Of a stretch of DNA of 64,000 nt, positions 45,224 to 54,376 are shown one piece after another (position 1 is the stretch's first letter; every line of letters begins with the position of its first letter). The notes under the pieces were generated by a model that was not told the DNA's origin, ran no database searches, and was given only the letters and a program-made list of their open reading frames with translations. Made by a program: the position numbers and the translations under genes. The stretch lies in contig NZ_JBHSFP010000001.1 of NCBI RefSeq assembly GCF_042654065.1, forward strand, positions 62,001 through 126,000, in the 5' to 3' direction. Source of the DNA: Sphaerisporangium dianthi (lineage in GTDB: Bacteria > Actinomycetota > Actinomycetes > Streptosporangiales > Streptosporangiaceae).

Positions 45224-46216
45224 ATGACCACCCCATCCACGCCAGGAGACGGCCCGCTCGACCCGAGCCTGAGTGCGATCATGAGCGAGCGGCGTCAGCT
45301 GATCAATCTCGCGTACCGGCTCCTCGGCTCCCTGTCCGACGCCGAGGATGTCGTACAGGAGACCTACGCCCGCTGGTACGCCATGTCCGCGCAGCGACAG
45401 GAGGCCATCGAGTCACCCGGCGCCTGGCTGACCAGGGTCGCGAGTCGCATCTGCCTCGACCTGCTCGGCTCGGCGCGGGCCCGGCGCGAGCGCTACGTGG
45501 GCGAATGGGTTCCCGAGCCACTGCCCGGGAGTACGGAGTGGATCGACGGACATCCAGGCGGCGCCACCGCCGACCCGGACGACCCCGCCGACCGGGTGAC
45601 CCTCGACGAGTCGATCAACATGGCCTTCCTCGTCGTCCTCGAATCGATGACCCCAGCCGAGCGCGTCGCGTTCATCCTCCACGACGTCTTCCGCTACTCC
45701 TTCGCCGAAGTGGCCGAGATCGTCGGCCGTACGCCGGCGGCCTGCCGCCAACTCGCCTCCTCGGCCCGCCGCCGCGTCCGCGCGTCGCAGGCTCCCGCGA
45801 CTCCGGTAACGCGTCAGGCGGACCTCGTCAGAGACTTCAAGCGGGCATGGGAGGCCAAGGACATCGGCGCCCTCGTCGGCCTCCTCGACCCCGGCGCCAC
45901 GATGATCTCCGACGGCGGCGGCCTGGTCAGCGCCGTGCTCCGCCCGATCGAAGGCGGCGAGCAGATCGCCCGCTACATCGTCGCCATCGCCGACCTGGCG
46001 CCCGGCCTGACGATCGTGGAGCGCACGATCAACGGTCAGCCCGGCCTGGTGGCCCAGCACGACGGCGTCACCGTGACGGTCGCGGCCTTCGACGCCCCAG
46101 GCGACCGGATCAAGCACATCTGGGCCGTACGCAACCCCGAAAAGCTCCGCCCCTGGACGGCAGAGCCACAAAGAACCCCGCGCACGGCGCCGGACCGTGA
46201 GGCGGAGAAGTCGTAG
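45224..46216 (+). CDS. ECF sigma factor of group ECF41 (SigJ-like) with SnoaL-like C-terminal domain
   Basis: 330 residues from ATG 45224. Sigma region 2 (LGSLSDAEDVVQETYARWY, SPGAWLTRVASRICLDLLGS) and region 4 (VFRYSFAEVAEIVGRTPAAC) are followed by a SnoaL/NTF2-like domain. The group markers are present: WVPEP in the linker (consensus WLPEP), SDGGGLVSA (consensus DGGGK) and NPEKL at the C-terminus (consensus NPDKL). In ECF41 factors this C-terminal domain replaces an anti-sigma factor. The neighbours (carboxymuconolactone-decarboxylase-like gene) and promoters fit the classical ECF41 locus. Confidence 0.94.
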   Translation: MTTPSTPGDGPLDPSLSAIMSERRQLINLAYRLLGSLSDAEDVVQETYARWYAMSAQRQEAIESPGAWLTRVASRICLDLLGSARARRERYVGEWVPEPLPGSTEWIDGHPGGATADPDDPADRVTLDESINMAFLVVLESMTPAERVAFILHDVFRYSFAEVAEIVGRTPAACRQLASSARRRVRASQAPATPVTRQADLVRDFKRAWEAKDIGALVGLLDPGATMISDGGGLVSAVLRPIEGGEQIARYIVAIADLAPGLTIVERTINGQPGLVAQHDGVTVTVAAFDAPGDRIKHIWAVRNPEKLRPWTAEPQRTPRTAPDREAEKS

Positions 46217-46368
46217 CAGCCCAACGCACGGACGGGGTGCCGGCGGAGCAGGCGAACGCCCAAAGAGAGTTGAGATCGGCACCACGGGAAGGCACCCTCC
46301 GCTACCGATCGGACACTGTTTGATCGCAATCGCCTGCGATGCGCCAGATGTACACCGATGATGGAGGC

Positions 46369-47040
46369 ATGAACGCGGGCCGGGCAAGGTGGGCGTGGCC
46401 GTTGCTGGCGGCCTCGGTGGTGCTGCCGGTGGCGATCGCGGTGGCCGGCAACCAGATTCTCAACGACGGGGCGTGGAACCTGTGGTGGGGCCTGGTCGCC
46501 GTCACCCTGACCGCCGCCGGCACCCTGGTGACCCACCACCTGACCGGCCCTGCCGCCTCCCCCGCACCTCTAGGCGGAACAAACACCACCACGCCTCCAG
46601 GCGGCCCGAACACCACCGCCGCAGCCTCGGGCGGCACGCATACCGCCACCGCACCTCCAGGCGGCAGGCATACCGCAGCCGCAGCTCCAGACGGCGCGCA
46701 CATCGCCGCCTCGGCCGCCGACGGCTCGACCGAGAGCGGAAAGGCGACCCGGACGACCCAGACGGTGAGCGGCTCCACCGCCGCCGGCGACATCACCCAG
46801 ATCCAGGGGGCAGGAGGCGTGCGCATCGTCCGCAGCCGCACCCCCGCTCCGTCCTCTCCGCCACCCGTGCCGTCCTCTCCACCTCCCGCCCCAGCAGCGA
46901 CCGATCCCTCGCCGGAGCCGGTGGGTGGTGGCGCCGGGCCGCGTCCGGGCGGCGGTCACCAGGCGGTGACCGGTTCGCAGGCCGGCGGATCGATCGACCA
47001 GATCTCCGGCGTACAGGGCGACGTGGACATCGAATCCTGA
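46369..47040 (+). CDS. Two-helix membrane protein coupled to the NB-ARC-TPR gene
   Basis: 223 residues. Two membrane segments near the N-terminus (WPLLAASVVLPVAIAVAG, LWWGLVAVTLTAAGTLV), then a Gly/Thr/Ala-rich repeat linker (PPGGxNTT/PGGRHTA units), then SGSTAAGDITQIQGAGGVRI and a C-terminal QAGGSIDQISGVQGDVDIES, both of the alternating Q-I-x-x-V-x-G-x-V type. The stop overlaps the ATG of the ATPase gene (TGATG). It probably anchors or scaffolds the ATPase at the membrane. The start at 46369 is chosen from the helix position; GGAGG is only one base away, so ATG 46351 or 46339 remains possible. Confidence 0.75.
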   Translation: MNAGRARWAWPLLAASVVLPVAIAVAGNQILNDGAWNLWWGLVAVTLTAAGTLVTHHLTGPAASPAPLGGTNTTTPPGGPNTTAAASGGTHTATAPPGGRHTAAAAPDGAHIAASAADGSTESGKATRTTQTVSGSTAAGDITQIQGAGGVRIVRSRTPAPSSPPPVPSSPPPAPAATDPSPEPVGGGAGPRPGGGHQAVTGSQAGGSIDQISGVQGDVDIES

Positions 47041-49559
47041 TGAGCAGCCCGGCACCCGCAGAACCGCTGACAGACCCGGACCGGCCGGCGCAATCGGTCG
47101 TCGATACCCAGGTATACGGCCATCTGCTGCAGATCAGCCAGGTCGAGGGCAACGTCACCGTCCGCCTGGGCGAGACGGCCTCCGTGCTGGAGCGGGACCT
47201 CCAGCAGATCATCGAGGGGGACATCCCGCAGCAGCCCCGCGGCTTCCAGCTCCGCCGGCAACTGCTGGAGCGGTTGCACAACCAGGTGGCCGCGACCGGC
47301 GCGGCGGTGGTGTGCGCGGTGACCGGCACACCGGGAGTGGGCAAGACCATGCTGGCCGCCGCCTACGCCTGGAGCTGTCAGGCCGCCGGATGGCCGGTGG
47401 TGGCCTGGATCGTGGCCGAGACCGGCGAGCAGATCCAGACCGGGCTGGCCGCCCTTGCCGAGCGGCTACAACTGCGCCAGACCGAGGACGACGCCGCCAC
47501 GGCGGCCAGACGTGCCCGGGACTGGCTTTCCGCCACCCGGCAACCGAGCCTGCTGGTGTTCGACAACGCCGCCGATGTGGAGCAGGTGCGGACCTGGTGC
47601 CCGGCCACCGGAGCGGCCCGGGTGGTCATCACCTCCCGCAACCGCGCGTTCGAACGCGCCTACGACGCGGTGCCGGTGCAGGAGTTCACCCCGGAGCAGG
47701 CGCGGAGGTTTCTGCGCGAACGCACCGGCCTCCCCGACGAGGTCGGCGCGGGGCAGGTGGCGGCGGAGTTGGGCTATCTACCCCTGGCATTGGACCAGGC
47801 GGCGGCCTTGATCGTGCGGCGGCGTCTGGACTACGGCCGGTACCTGCGGCTGCTGCGCACCTTTCCACTGCCCCGGTACCTGCCCGCCGAAGCCGGCGCC
47901 CGCTACCCGACGGGCACCGCCAAGGCGATCCTGCTGGCAGTGACCCAAGCAGAGGAAACCCTGCCCCACGCTCGGCCGATGCTCGAGAAGCTGGCGGTAC
48001 TGTCCCCCGCCGGTGTGCCCCGGCTCATCCTGTACGGCACACCGGACATTGGTGACCCAGACGACCTGGACGAGCAGGCGGAGATCGCGCGGGAGCAGGT
48101 CGATGAGGTGCTGGCCGACCTCGCCGACACCTCGCTGATCTCCTTCACCGAGGACGGCGGCACCGTACTGATGCACCGGCTGGTCCAACGGGTCCTACGC
48201 GAACGCGCCCGGTACGACAACCGGCTCCAGGCCACTCTCACCGAAGTCACCGCACTGCTGGCCCGGTTCAACGACGCCCTGCCGGACGGGCACGCCACCT
48301 GGAGCGCCCGCCCAGCGACAGAGATGCTCATCGAACAGACCACCGCCCTACACGCCCTCACCCCGCAGGACGCGCTCACCGGGCCTCTGTTGAGTTTGCG
48401 CGCCTGGTGCGCTCGATACCTGATCGACCTGGCCGATCTGCGGCGGGCGATCCCTCTGTGCGAACAGACACTGGCCGAGCAGAAGCGGGCGCTGGGCGAG
48501 GAGCACCCCGACACACTGAACTCTCGCAGCAACCTGGCATACGCCTATCAGGCAGCCGGGAACCTGAAGCGGGCGATCCCACTGCACGAACGGACTCTGA
48601 CCGTGCGGAAGCGCGTGCTGGGCGACGAACACCCCCACACGCTGAACTCACGCAACAACCTGGCCTACGCCTATCAGGCAGCCGGGAACCTGGAGCGAGC
48701 GATCCAACTGCACGAACAGACATCGGTCGACTATGTGCGGTTGCTGGGCGAGGAGCACCCCTACACGCTGACCTCACGCAGCAACCTGGCCAACGCCTAC
48801 CTCACGGCGGGGAATCTGGAGCGGGCCATCCCGCTGTACGAACAGACTCTGACCGAGCGGGAGCGGGCGCTGGGCGACGAGCACCCCGACACACTGACCT
48901 CACGCAACAACCTGGCCAACGCCTACCTCACGGCGGGGAATCTGGAGCGGGCGATCCTGCTGTTCGAACAAGCTCTGACCGAGCGGGAGCGCGTGCTGGG
49001 CGACGAGCACCCCGACACACTGACCTCACGCAACAACCTGGCCAACGCCTACCAGGCAGCCGGGAACCTGGAGCGGGCGATCCCGCTGCACGAACAGACA
49101 CTGGCCGATGAGGAGCGCGTGCTGGGCGACGAGCACCCCCACACGCTGAACTCACGCAACAACCTGGCCGGCGCCTACCGAGCCGCAGGGGATCTGAAGC
49201 GGGCCATCCCGCTGTACGAACAGACACTGGCCGAGCAGGAGCGCCTACTGGGCGACGAGCACCCCCACACGCTCAACTCACGCAACAACCTGGCCGGCGC
49301 CTACCAGACGGCGGGGGATCTGAAGCGGGCCATCCCGCTGTACGAACAGACACTGGCCGAGCAGGAGCGCCTACTGGGCGACGGACACCCCCACACGCTG
49401 ACCTCACGCAACAACCTGGCCGGCGCCTACCAGGCAGCCGGGAACCTGAAGCGGGCGATCCCGGTGTACGAGCAGACGCTGGCCGACTGTGAGCGGGTAC
49501 TGGGCGGGGAGCACCCGTTGACGAAAACGGTACGAGGCAACCTGCAGCGAGCCCAGTAG
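47040..49559 (+). CDS. STAND (NB-ARC) ATPase with nine kinesin-light-chain-type TPR repeats
   Basis: 839 residues. Residues about 20-45 carry the motif VYGHLLQISQVEGNVTVRLG, matching the C-terminus of the upstream membrane protein. The NB-ARC module has Walker A GTPGVGKTML (Lys102), Walker B SLLVFDNAADV, RVVITSRN, LGYLPLALDQAAALI and a winged-helix segment ending in TVLMHRLVQRVLRE. From residue 466 nine TPR repeats of exactly 42 residues follow (NLERAIPLYEQTL-, LGDEHPDTLTSRNNLA-type). Such architecture is that of bacterial NLR-like signalling proteins; no effector domain (nuclease, TIR, protease) is visible, so output may go through the membrane partner. Confidence 0.9.
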   Translation: MSSPAPAEPLTDPDRPAQSVVDTQVYGHLLQISQVEGNVTVRLGETASVLERDLQQIIEGDIPQQPRGFQLRRQLLERLHNQVAATGAAVVCAVTGTPGVGKTMLAAAYAWSCQAAGWPVVAWIVAETGEQIQTGLAALAERLQLRQTEDDAATAARRARDWLSATRQPSLLVFDNAADVEQVRTWCPATGAARVVITSRNRAFERAYDAVPVQEFTPEQARRFLRERTGLPDEVGAGQVAAELGYLPLALDQAAALIVRRRLDYGRYLRLLRTFPLPRYLPAEAGARYPTGTAKAILLAVTQAEETLPHARPMLEKLAVLSPAGVPRLILYGTPDIGDPDDLDEQAEIAREQVDEVLADLADTSLISFTEDGGTVLMHRLVQRVLRERARYDNRLQATLTEVTALLARFNDALPDGHATWSARPATEMLIEQTTALHALTPQDALTGPLLSLRAWCARYLIDLADLRRAIPLCEQTLAEQKRALGEEHPDTLNSRSNLAYAYQAAGNLKRAIPLHERTLTVRKRVLGDEHPHTLNSRNNLAYAYQAAGNLERAIQLHEQTSVDYVRLLGEEHPYTLTSRSNLANAYLTAGNLERAIPLYEQTLTERERALGDEHPDTLTSRNNLANAYLTAGNLERAILLFEQALTERERVLGDEHPDTLTSRNNLANAYQAAGNLERAIPLHEQTLADEERVLGDEHPHTLNSRNNLAGAYRAAGDLKRAIPLYEQTLAEQERLLGDEHPHTLNSRNNLAGAYQTAGDLKRAIPLYEQTLAEQERLLGDGHPHTLTSRNNLAGAYQAAGNLKRAIPVYEQTLADCERVLGGEHPLTKTVRGNLQRAQ
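48435..49556. repeat. 126-bp tandem repeat array (nine units) encoding the TPRs
   Basis: Nine units start every 126 bases from 48435 to 49443 without a single insertion or deletion; the last is partial. Neighbouring units such as 7 and 8 are nearly identical, which points to recent homogenisation or copy-number turnover. Confidence 0.96.
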
Positions 49560-49607
49560 CGAAGCCGCCCAGAACTAGGAGTGGCCCAGACGGGCTTCCG
49601 CCAGCGT

Positions 49608-50369
49608 TCATGTGGAACCTTCGCCTCGCGAAGAGGAGTTCGTCATCTCGTCGTGCGGCCGTCGACAATCGAGCCCGTCATCGTCGGCCGCTGCGTAGCC
49701 GAAGGACGCTTCCACCAAGTACGGGAAGGCGAGTCCTTTGTCCGAGAAGGGGGGTAGGGCGAAGGCGACCGCTTTGGCGGGTGCGCCCGTGATGACGGTG
49801 CGGGTGGAGTAGGCCCGGCAGCGGCCGTCGGACAGCGCGTGGGCCAGGAGCAGTCCTCGACCGCCCTCGGTGAACAGGCCGCACTCCCCCGCTTCTTCTG
49901 GGACGGCGCCGTCGGCTTCTCCGGGAACGGCGCCGACGATCTCTCCGGAGACGGTGCCGGCCGCTTCCGGTGCCGCCTCCTGCGGCGCGACGACGTCCGG
50001 CTGCCGCCATCCTTGCGGCGCGCGAAGGACGTCCAGGACCTGGGAGACCGCGCTGATGTCCGGGTCGCCGTCGATGATCTCGCACCAGATCGGGACCTCG
50101 CCGAGGCTGAAGACGCGCATCTCGTACGGTGGCCGGGCGTGCTTCTCGCAGTTGGCCGCCAGCTCCGCGGCGATGATCTCCATGTCGCCGACGGCGTCCG
50201 CGCCCACCCCGGCGTTCTGGAGCGCTTCGCGGACCACGGCCCGCGCCCGCCGCGACGCGGAGCCGGCGGGAAGGATCCTGATCAGGATACGAAGATCGTC
50301 TTCGTCGGTCGGCGCCGTCTCGGGCGAGCCGAGGATCTCCGCTCGACCACGGCTGTCGGCTGATGGCAT
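49608..50369 (-). CDS. HATPase-fold (RsbW/SpoIIAB-like) protein
   Basis: 253 residues from ATG 50369 (GGGGAG seven bases upstream). Residues about 25-110 have the histidine-kinase-like ATPase start: ARAVVREALQNAGV, DMEIIAAELAANCEKHARPP with the N-box-like Glu and Asn, then a G-box region TEGGRGLLLAHALSD at about 180. A Pro/Glu/Ala-rich insert lies between them. It is divergent from an XRE regulator, an arrangement typical of actinobacterial whiJ/abaA-like loci, though no DUF397 gene is present. It may act as an anti-sigma or signalling protein. Confidence 0.78.
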   Translation of the reverse strand: MPSADSRGRAEILGSPETAPTDEDDLRILIRILPAGSASRRARAVVREALQNAGVGADAVGDMEIIAAELAANCEKHARPPYEMRVFSLGEVPIWCEIIDGDPDISAVSQVLDVLRAPQGWRQPDVVAPQEAAPEAAGTVSGEIVGAVPGEADGAVPEEAGECGLFTEGGRGLLLAHALSDGRCRAYSTRTVITGAPAKAVAFALPPFSDKGLAFPYLVEASFGYAAADDDGLDCRRPHDEMTNSSSRGEGST

Positions 50370-50582
50370 GCGCGCACGCTCCCCTTCATCTCGGGTGATT
50401 GCGCACAGCAGGAAACGGCACGACGCCACGGGCGTGAAAGACCGCCATCCGCCCGTTCATGCCCCTCCGTGACCGTCACCGATCAGGTGTCGTTTTCCGG
50501 ACGCTTCCCGTGACCGCCTGGCGTCGCCGAGACGATCGATACCACAATCAGTGAGGATCCGATCACGGAGAGGAGCACGGCC

Positions 50583-51962
50583 ATGACGGGGGCTCGCCCT
50601 TACGGGGAACGTCCTGGGCTGGTCAAGGCGCGCAAACGGCTCGGCATGAGCCAGGAGGTGGCGGCCGAGGCGGTCGGCGTGACGCCCAGGACGTGGGGTC
50701 GCTGGGAACGGGGCGACCAGGGCATCCGCCCGATCTACCGGATGCGCCTGGCCGCCGTGTTCGACGTGGACCCGGCCGAGGTGGAGCGGTGGGTGGAGGG
50801 CGAGGCTCTCACTCCCGCCACTGAACTGTCGCCGATGACGGACTTCGGGCGCGGATCCCTCGCGGCTACCGTGAGGGCGGCCGAGCATCTGTGGAGGTGC
50901 GACATGGATCTGTCCCGCCGGCACATCCTGGCGGCGCTGCCGTTCGTCCCGGCCGCCCTGGGCGAGTGGCTCTCGGCCTGGACCTACGACCGCGCGAGCG
51001 CGTCCGTCGCCCACACCGGGGTCGGACCGTCGGTGGGCATGGGCGACGTCGAGCGCATCGACGAGGCCAGGCAGGCGTTCATCAGGATGGACAACCAGTT
51101 CGGCGCGGGGCTCATCCGCCCGGCCGTGGTCGACTACCTGAACACCAAGGTCGCTCCCCTGCTGCGCGGGCGTTACGACGAGCGCGTCGGCGCCCGCCTC
51201 ATGACGGCCGCCGCGGGCATGACCGGGCTGGCCGGATGGACGGCCTTCGACCTCGGCCTCCAGGGGCAGGCGCAGTACTACTACGGGCAGGCGCTGCAAC
51301 TCGCCAAGGGCGGAGACGACCCGCTGACCGCCGCCTGGGTGCTCACCACGATGACCCACCAGGCCACCCATATGGGGCATCCCCGCTGGGCCGCGCGGCT
51401 GGCGCGGGCTTCCGTCGACACCGGCCGCCGCGCCCAGGCGTCACCACGCGCCATGGCACGGCTCCGCAGCCGGGAGGCATGGGCGCTCGCCCTTGAGGTC
51501 AACCTGGCCGAGACCCGTGACGGCCACGCCGTCAAGCACGTCGAACGCCTGCTCGGCGAGGTCGAACGCGACTACGCCCAGGGCCCCGCCGACCGCGACC
51601 CTTCATGGATCGCGCAGTTCGAGGCCACGGAGCCGGTGGCCGAGGCGGGCATAGCCTGGCATCTCATCGGCGAGCACGAGCGCGGCGCTGCCTGCGCCGA
51701 ATCCGTGATCAAGCAGTACACCGAGCGTCGTTTCCGGTCGGCGCAGTTCAGCCGGGTGAGCGCCGCCGAGGCGTATCTCGGCATGGGCGAGCTGGACCGT
51801 GCTCTCCACCTCGCACGTGAGTCGATTCCGATGGCCAAGACCCTGACTTCCGCCCGCCCCGCGGAACGCCTGCGACGCTTCGACACGCACCTGGAGCCCT
51901 ACGCGGACACCATCCAGGTCCGCGAGTTCCGCGACCGCGTCCGACAAGAACTGGCCGCGTGA
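50583..51962 (+). CDS. XRE-family regulator with TPR-like C-terminal domain
   Basis: 459 residues. The N-terminal helix-turn-helix (ARKRLGMSQEVAAEAVGVTP, RTWGRWERGDQGIRP) is at about 14-70. The rest is a helical sensor domain (FDLGLQGQAQYYYGQALQLA, WVLTTMTHQATHMGHPRWAA, VSAAEAYLGMGELDRALHLA) typical of large actinobacterial developmental or metabolic XRE regulators. ATG at 50583 with GGAGAGG upstream. The divergent HATPase gene is the likely partner. Confidence 0.87.
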   Translation: MTGARPYGERPGLVKARKRLGMSQEVAAEAVGVTPRTWGRWERGDQGIRPIYRMRLAAVFDVDPAEVERWVEGEALTPATELSPMTDFGRGSLAATVRAAEHLWRCDMDLSRRHILAALPFVPAALGEWLSAWTYDRASASVAHTGVGPSVGMGDVERIDEARQAFIRMDNQFGAGLIRPAVVDYLNTKVAPLLRGRYDERVGARLMTAAAGMTGLAGWTAFDLGLQGQAQYYYGQALQLAKGGDDPLTAAWVLTTMTHQATHMGHPRWAARLARASVDTGRRAQASPRAMARLRSREAWALALEVNLAETRDGHAVKHVERLLGEVERDYAQGPADRDPSWIAQFEATEPVAEAGIAWHLIGEHERGAACAESVIKQYTERRFRSAQFSRVSAAEAYLGMGELDRALHLARESIPMAKTLTSARPAERLRRFDTHLEPYADTIQVREFRDRVRQELAA

Positions 51963-52439
51963 CCTGACCGGTTCTCGCCGTACAAAGGGCGCCGGAGCCG
52001 CCGTGATCCGCACTCGCCGCCACGGCGCCCTCTACCCCACCCCCACACGAGGGGACACATAGCCCGCCCGTACGCGTATCCCGTGTCACGCGTACCCCGC
52101 GGTCAGCACCAGAGGGTTTCGGGTGAGCGCGGCAACGGCGCCGACCGCGACCAGCCTCCATCAACCCTGCGGTCAGCACCAGAGAGTTTCGAATGGGCGC
52201 GGCGACAGCGCCGACCGCGACCAGCCTCCATCAACCCAACGGTCAGCACCAGAGAGTTTCGAATGGGCGCGGCGACGGCGACCGGCGGCATGGGCAACGG
52301 GTCGGACCACCACCTCCACCCTCAAATCCAACGGTGCGCCAGTGGCCAGTGCCTCGGAGACTTGAATGCCACTTCTCTGAGGCGTGAGCTCGGCGTACTG
52401 GGCACTCGTGTGCATGACGGGCGGGCCGGTCATCCGGTC
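51963..52439. other. Gene-free region between convergent genes, containing 70-bp repeats
   Basis: No credible gene. It is downstream of the XRE gene and downstream of the endonuclease-fold gene and holds the repeat array at 52101-52285; the remainder shows no recognised element. Confidence 0.7.
52101..52285. repeat. 70-bp direct tandem repeat, 2.6 units
   Basis: Units begin at 52101, 52171 and 52241 with GGTCAGCACCAGAGRGTTTC and run exactly 70 bases; the third is truncated after about 45. Units 1 and 2 differ at about ten positions. Each could encode a run of residues on either strand but there is no proper gene context. It is not a CRISPR because there are no spacers. Confidence 0.95.
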
Positions 52440-53387
52440 TCAGAGGGTGAAGTGGGCGACGATGGGGGCGTGGTCGGAGTCGGGGGCGTCGCGGCGGGGG
52501 GTGGGGTCTTCGGCCACTGAGGGGAGGCCGTGGCCGACCACTGAACGGATCTCGGCGACGCGTTCGATGAGCGCGCGGCTGGCGAGGACGTGGTCGATCA
52601 GCTCTCCCCGGCCGTTGTGGACGCGGGAGAAGCGCTCCGCCTCGGGGATCAGCGTGGCGAGGTTCCACAGCCGCCAGGCGTCGCCCTTGTCCGGACGCAG
52701 CGCCCCGGCGGTGCCGAGTTCGGACCCGGGCGGGCCGAGGACGATCTGCGTGGTGGCGGCCTGCGGCTCGTCGTTGAAGTCGCCGAGCACGACCACCGGC
52801 CGCTCCTGCCCGTGGCCGCCGACGAGCATGTCGGCGAGGCCGCGCAGCGTGGTGGCCTCGGCGGCCCGCCGGTACAGGGCGTAGGCGCCGTACCTGGCGC
52901 GCTCGCCCTCGTCGCGGGCGGCGAACCGGCCGCCGGGGAAGCTCAGCAGCTTGGACTTCAGGTGGCAGACCGCCACGTCGAGCGTGGTGCCCGCGCTCGG
53001 CTCGACCCGTACGGCGAGCATGCCACGGCTGGTCTGGGCGGTCGCGGGCCCGGCGTCGGTGCTCTGGACGGCCGCAAGCGGCGAGGTGAAGGCGGTGACG
53101 TCGTGGAGAACGGTGAGCGGGAGGCGGCTGAGCACTCCGACCCGGATCCCCCGCGCGTCGGGATGTCCCGACAGCGCGGTGTGCCATTCGCCGCCGAGCG
53201 CCTCCACCAGGTCGGCGAGCGCCGCGGGGTCTCCGACCTCCTGGACGCCGAGCACGTCGGGGCCGATGCCGGTGAGGGTGCCGGCCAGTGCCGAGATCTT
53301 CGCCTTGTACGCGGCCTCGTCGCGGGGGCCGAACTCCCCGCCGGGCCGGTAGAGGTTCTCCAGGTTCCACGTGCCGACGACGACCAT
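52440..53387 (-). CDS. Endonuclease/exonuclease/phosphatase-family protein
   Basis: 315 residues with the full EEP metal-dependent set: GTWNLENL near the N-terminus, VLGVQEVGD, VAVCHLKSKL, VVVLGDFNDEP, LIDHVLASRAL and SDHAPIVAHF at the C-terminus. These supply the catalytic Asn, Glu, Asp and His residues of the DNase I-like fold. The substrate could be nucleic acid or a phosphoester. There is no signal peptide. ATG at 53387 at the promoter-proximal end. Confidence 0.88.
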   Translation of the reverse strand: MVVVGTWNLENLYRPGGEFGPRDEAAYKAKISALAGTLTGIGPDVLGVQEVGDPAALADLVEALGGEWHTALSGHPDARGIRVGVLSRLPLTVLHDVTAFTSPLAAVQSTDAGPATAQTSRGMLAVRVEPSAGTTLDVAVCHLKSKLLSFPGGRFAARDEGERARYGAYALYRRAAEATTLRGLADMLVGGHGQERPVVVLGDFNDEPQAATTQIVLGPPGSELGTAGALRPDKGDAWRLWNLATLIPEAERFSRVHNGRGELIDHVLASRALIERVAEIRSVVGHGLPSVAEDPTPRRDAPDSDHAPIVAHFTL

Positions 53388-53753
53388 GACCGCTCCCGTA
53401 GTGAACGCGGACGGGAACGTTCCCGCTGCGCGCGCACCCCCGTGGCGCAGGCGGGAGCCGGCCCCTCCCCCTCGTGAACGCGGGAACCGGCACGATCGCC
53501 GCCCGCGGCTCCACTATGACCGTTCCTGCACCGGTTGGCCATGCGTTCGGGCATACGTAAGGTGATGCGTTCGCGGCCATCCGGGCACCCGGGCACGGAC
53601 CGCTCGAACCCATCGGCCGACGTGCGGACGACCACTGCCGTGCCAACGCCGATGAGCGAGAATCGACTCCCAGGAATCCGACAATGAGGTTTATACACCC
53701 CAAATCGGGCATGGGGCGGTTAACCCGGGAAGTGACCCTCTCGAGGAGGCTCA
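53388..53753. other. Divergent intergenic region
   Basis: About 365 bases between the endonuclease-fold gene (minus) and the HesB-like gene (plus), with no gene. A TATACA -10-like box at 53692-53697 may serve the HesB-like gene; no matching -35 was found. Confidence 0.5.
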
Positions 53754-54041
53754 ATGCTCACGCTGACCGAGACCGCCGCCAAGGTGATCCGTGACCTCAA
53801 CACCCAGTCGGGCGAGTCGACCGACAAGGGCATCCGCATCTCCTCGCAGGGCGAGGACGCCGGCTCACTGATGCTGTCGGTCGCCGACGGGCCCGAGACC
53901 ACCGACAAGGTGGTCGAAAGCGAAGGGGCCAAGGTCTACCTGGACCCGGTGGCCGCGACCGTGCTCGACGACAAGGCCCTGGACGCCGACGTCGACGACC
54001 AGGGAGGCATCTCCTTCCACGTCGAGGACCAGCCTGTCTGA
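53754..54041 (+). CDS. HesB/IscA-like protein without cysteines
   Basis: 95 residues: LTLTETAAKVIRDLNTQSG at the N-terminus, KGIRISSQGEDAG, a strand-rich middle and a C-terminal DADVDDQGGISFHVED. This follows the Fe-S biogenesis (HesB) fold, but none of the three conserved cysteines is present; the chain has no cysteine at all. Such proteins are common in actinobacteria, sometimes labelled adhesin. It therefore cannot bind a cluster in the usual way. ATG at 53754 with GAGGAGG upstream. Confidence 0.78.
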   Translation: MLTLTETAAKVIRDLNTQSGESTDKGIRISSQGEDAGSLMLSVADGPETTDKVVESEGAKVYLDPVAATVLDDKALDADVDDQGGISFHVEDQPV

Positions 54042-54070
54042 CCTCCCGCACCACGACGGGCCGGGAGGTC
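54040..54070 (+). terminator. Hairpin at the stop of the HesB-like gene
   Basis: GACCTCCCG, a 13-base loop and CGGGAGGTC form a perfect 9-bp stem beginning at the stop codon. The remaining stretch to 54376 shows no gene. Confidence 0.6.
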
Positions 54071-54376
54071 CGCGAACAAGGCCTCGCCCCGCGGGCCGAA
54101 GCCCCGCCTTCCGCCGGGGCCGCCGGTCCGTCCTCGAAGTTCCAACGACCAGGTGACCGGGCTGTGACGCGCTGACGGCCGGCACCGCCGTGAGCCGCGT
54201 GTTCAGCCCGGTCACCTCTGTTCGTACCGCCGTCGCGGCCCTCCACTCCCGCCGGCGCCCCCCGCCGCCAGGCCTTCTCGCCGCTACGCGGCCGGTGACG
54301 TCCGACCCGAGTGGAGGGCCTGCCACGGCAGAACCGACGGCAGTCCCATGCCGCCCGGACCGGGGGCGGCTCGACT

